Assembly: GCF_035555955.1 (NCBI RefSeq)
Contig: NZ_DATMGA010000018.1
Location: 1-64,000 of the forward strand
Source of the DNA: Eoetvoesia sp035555955
Lineage (GTDB): Bacteria; Pseudomonadota; Gammaproteobacteria; Burkholderiales; Burkholderiaceae_B
Reading direction: 5' to 3'
Length of the DNA: 64,000 nucleotides
How positions within the stretch are numbered: the stretch's first letter is position 1; each line of letters starts with the position of its first letter. The translations under genes were made by a program, and so were the position numbers. Shown in pieces: positions 62,804-64,000 of this stretch. The notes beneath the pieces were generated by a model. That model searched no databases and was not told the origin of the DNA. It was given only the letters and a program-made list of their open reading frames with translations.

Positions 62804-64000
62804 ATGAGACATGCGCGCGATACAAAAATGCCCACGCTGTCGATCGCTCAAGGGGAGCGGCTCGATTTCTGGGAGCGAGCCCTGATGAATGGGCGCATTG
62901 GCCGAAGGGCTTTTCTGACATTGGTGGCCGGCTTGGGGCTGAGTAGTGCTTATGCAGGTGAACTAGCGGATCACGCGCAGCGCGTGCAGCGCAACCAGAA
63001 GGCGCTGGCCAATGCTCTGCGCAAACAGTACGACTACATCGTTTGCGGCTCGGGATCCGCCGGCAGCGTAGTGGCGGGGCGATTGGCGGAAGATGGCCGT
63101 TCACGGGTGCTCTTGCTCGAGGCCGGCGGATCCGATCAGGTCGACAGCGTGATCCAGCCGGCGGCGTGGTTCACGAACCTTGGCACGGCACGCGACTGGA
63201 AAGACATCTCGGAACCACAGGCGGGGCTGCTTGGCCGCCGGATGGCAATGGATACCGGCAGGGTCCTGGGCGGCGGCAGCAGCATCAATGCCTGCAATTA
63301 TGCGCGAGGCCATCGCAATGACTTTGAGTTCTGGCATGCCGAGTCCGGCGATTCGGCATGGGGCTACGAAGCGATCCTGGATATATACAAGCGGTTGGAA
63401 AATTGGCAGGGAGTTCAGGATCCGAAGCGTCGAGGACGGGGAGGCCCTTTCTGGGTTCAGCCAGCGCAAAATCCGAACGCCTGTGCTGTCGCGTTGCTGG
63501 ACGCCGCCGGAAATGCAGGGATAGCACGGTTTGATGACGCGAACGGCGCGTTGATGGAAGGCTCGTCGGGCGCAGCCTTGCTGAATCAGAATATAGAAAA
63601 TGGCCGGCGCCGTAATGTGCCGTCCGCTTTTCTCCATCCTCTGATGGATCGCCCAAACTTGACCGTGCTGACGGAAGCCTGCGTCGATCGGTTGGTTTTC
63701 CGGGGGACTCGTGCCACGGGTGTGCAGTTGCGCTGGCAAGGCCGCTTGCTTGAAATCGAAGCCGCTCGGGAGATAGTGCTGTCGATGGGGGCCATCAACA
63801 CGCCCAAGGTGCTGATGCTGTCCGGCGTGGGAGATGAAACGCTCTTGAAACCTTTGGGGCTGCGCGTTTCAAACCATCTTCCGGGGGTTGGCAGGAATCT
63901 GCAGGATCACATATTGTTGGGCGGCTGTATATGGGAATACAAGAACCCGCTGCCGATGACGAATAGCGGGGCGGACTCCATGTTTTTCGCCAAGAGCCAC
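62804..64000 (+). CDS. GMC-family FAD oxidoreductase with Tat signal (3' end outside window)
   Basis: 399 codons are visible with no stop. GAGGAG precedes the ATG. Residues 34-52 read GRRAFLTLVAGLGLSSAYA, a twin-arginine signal with likely cleavage after AYA, so the enzyme is exported with its flavin. The FAD motif YDYIVCGSGSAGSVVAGRLAE is near 76-97 and LLLEAGGSD follows; GRVLGGGSSINAC near 155 and MGAINTPKVLMLSGVG near 330 are the two GMC signatures. Family members oxidize alcohols such as choline, glucose or polyethylene glycols; a periplasmic dehydrogenase is inferred, substrate unknown. Confidence 0.9.
   Translation, partial: MRHARDTKMPTLSIAQGERLDFWERALMNGRIGRRAFLTLVAGLGLSSAYAGELADHAQRVQRNQKALANALRKQYDYIVCGSGSAGSVVAGRLAEDGRSRVLLLEAGGSDQVDSVIQPAAWFTNLGTARDWKDISEPQAGLLGRRMAMDTGRVLGGGSSINACNYARGHRNDFEFWHAESGDSAWGYEAILDIYKRLENWQGVQDPKRRGRGGPFWVQPAQNPNACAVALLDAAGNAGIARFDDANGALMEGSSGAALLNQNIENGRRRNVPSAFLHPLMDRPNLTVLTEACVDRLVFRGTRATGVQLRWQGRLLEIEAAREIVLSMGAINTPKVLMLSGVGDETLLKPLGLRVSNHLPGVGRNLQDHILLGGCIWEYKNPLPMTNSGADSMFFAKSH

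Overview
The window reads as one stretch of a high-GC betaproteobacterial chromosome, most likely from the Alcaligenaceae (Bordetella/Achromobacter/Pusillimonas side of the Burkholderiales). This is inferred from gene order and protein content, not from a search: argF divergent from a DUF3579 gene, exbB-exbD-lpxK-trm112-kdsB-adk, csp-clpS-clpA, dapC-dapD-dapE-prmB, and tRNA-Leu-tig-clpP-clpX-lon. Nearly every gene is intact. The only mobile DNA is the tail of an ISL3-type element at the left edge. No CRISPR array, prophage, secretion locus or defence island is visible.

Layout. 1-290: transposase tail with a doubled terminal repeat, then tRNA-Ala(CGC). 412-6970: a chemoreceptor behind a FliA-like promoter, meeting tail to tail a four-gene sugar-type ABC importer whose binding protein has a Tat signal. 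6968-11759: MobA-like nucleotidyltransferase, argG, argF, DUF3579 protein, 2-hydroxyacid dehydrogenase. 11949-18766 (minus strand): rpsT, murJ, a short-chain dehydrogenase, adk, kdsB, trm112-like, lpxK, exbD, exbB; this block serves lipid A/KDO, peptidoglycan precursor flipping and proton-driven energization. 18767-19439: a gene-free AT-rich gap with a perfect DnaA-box palindrome. 19440-22821: xseA, Fe-type sodB, 3-oxoadipyl-CoA thiolase. 22958-26787: DUF192 protein, cold-shock protein, clpS, clpA.

26824-34011: pqiA-pqiB-pqiC (MCE lipid transport across the envelope) running with start/stop overlaps into a putA lacking the DNA-binding domain. 34045-41956 (minus): FAD-linked oxidase, dut, coaBC, lspA, ileS, ribF. 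42004-47832 (plus): purN, RsmB-like methyltransferase, fatty acid desaturase, uvrD-like helicase. 47857-53917 (minus): ABC-F ATPase, prmB, dapE, dapD, dapC, the last three being the succinylase branch of lysine/diaminopimelate synthesis. 54025-60585 (plus): tRNA-Leu(TAG), then the quality-control series tig, clpP, clpX, lon. 60745-61392: lexA with a textbook SOS box. 61660-64000: an AraC-type regulator and a Tat-exported GMC oxidoreductase cut by the window end.

No wholly new system is evident. The observations most worth a second look are regulatory: the DnaA-box/AT-rich gap before xseA, the array of small dyads plus a heat-shock-like motif between csp and clpS (the same 11-mer recurs before lon), the FliA-like promoter before the chemoreceptor, the doubled IS end, and the fused pqiABC-putA run.
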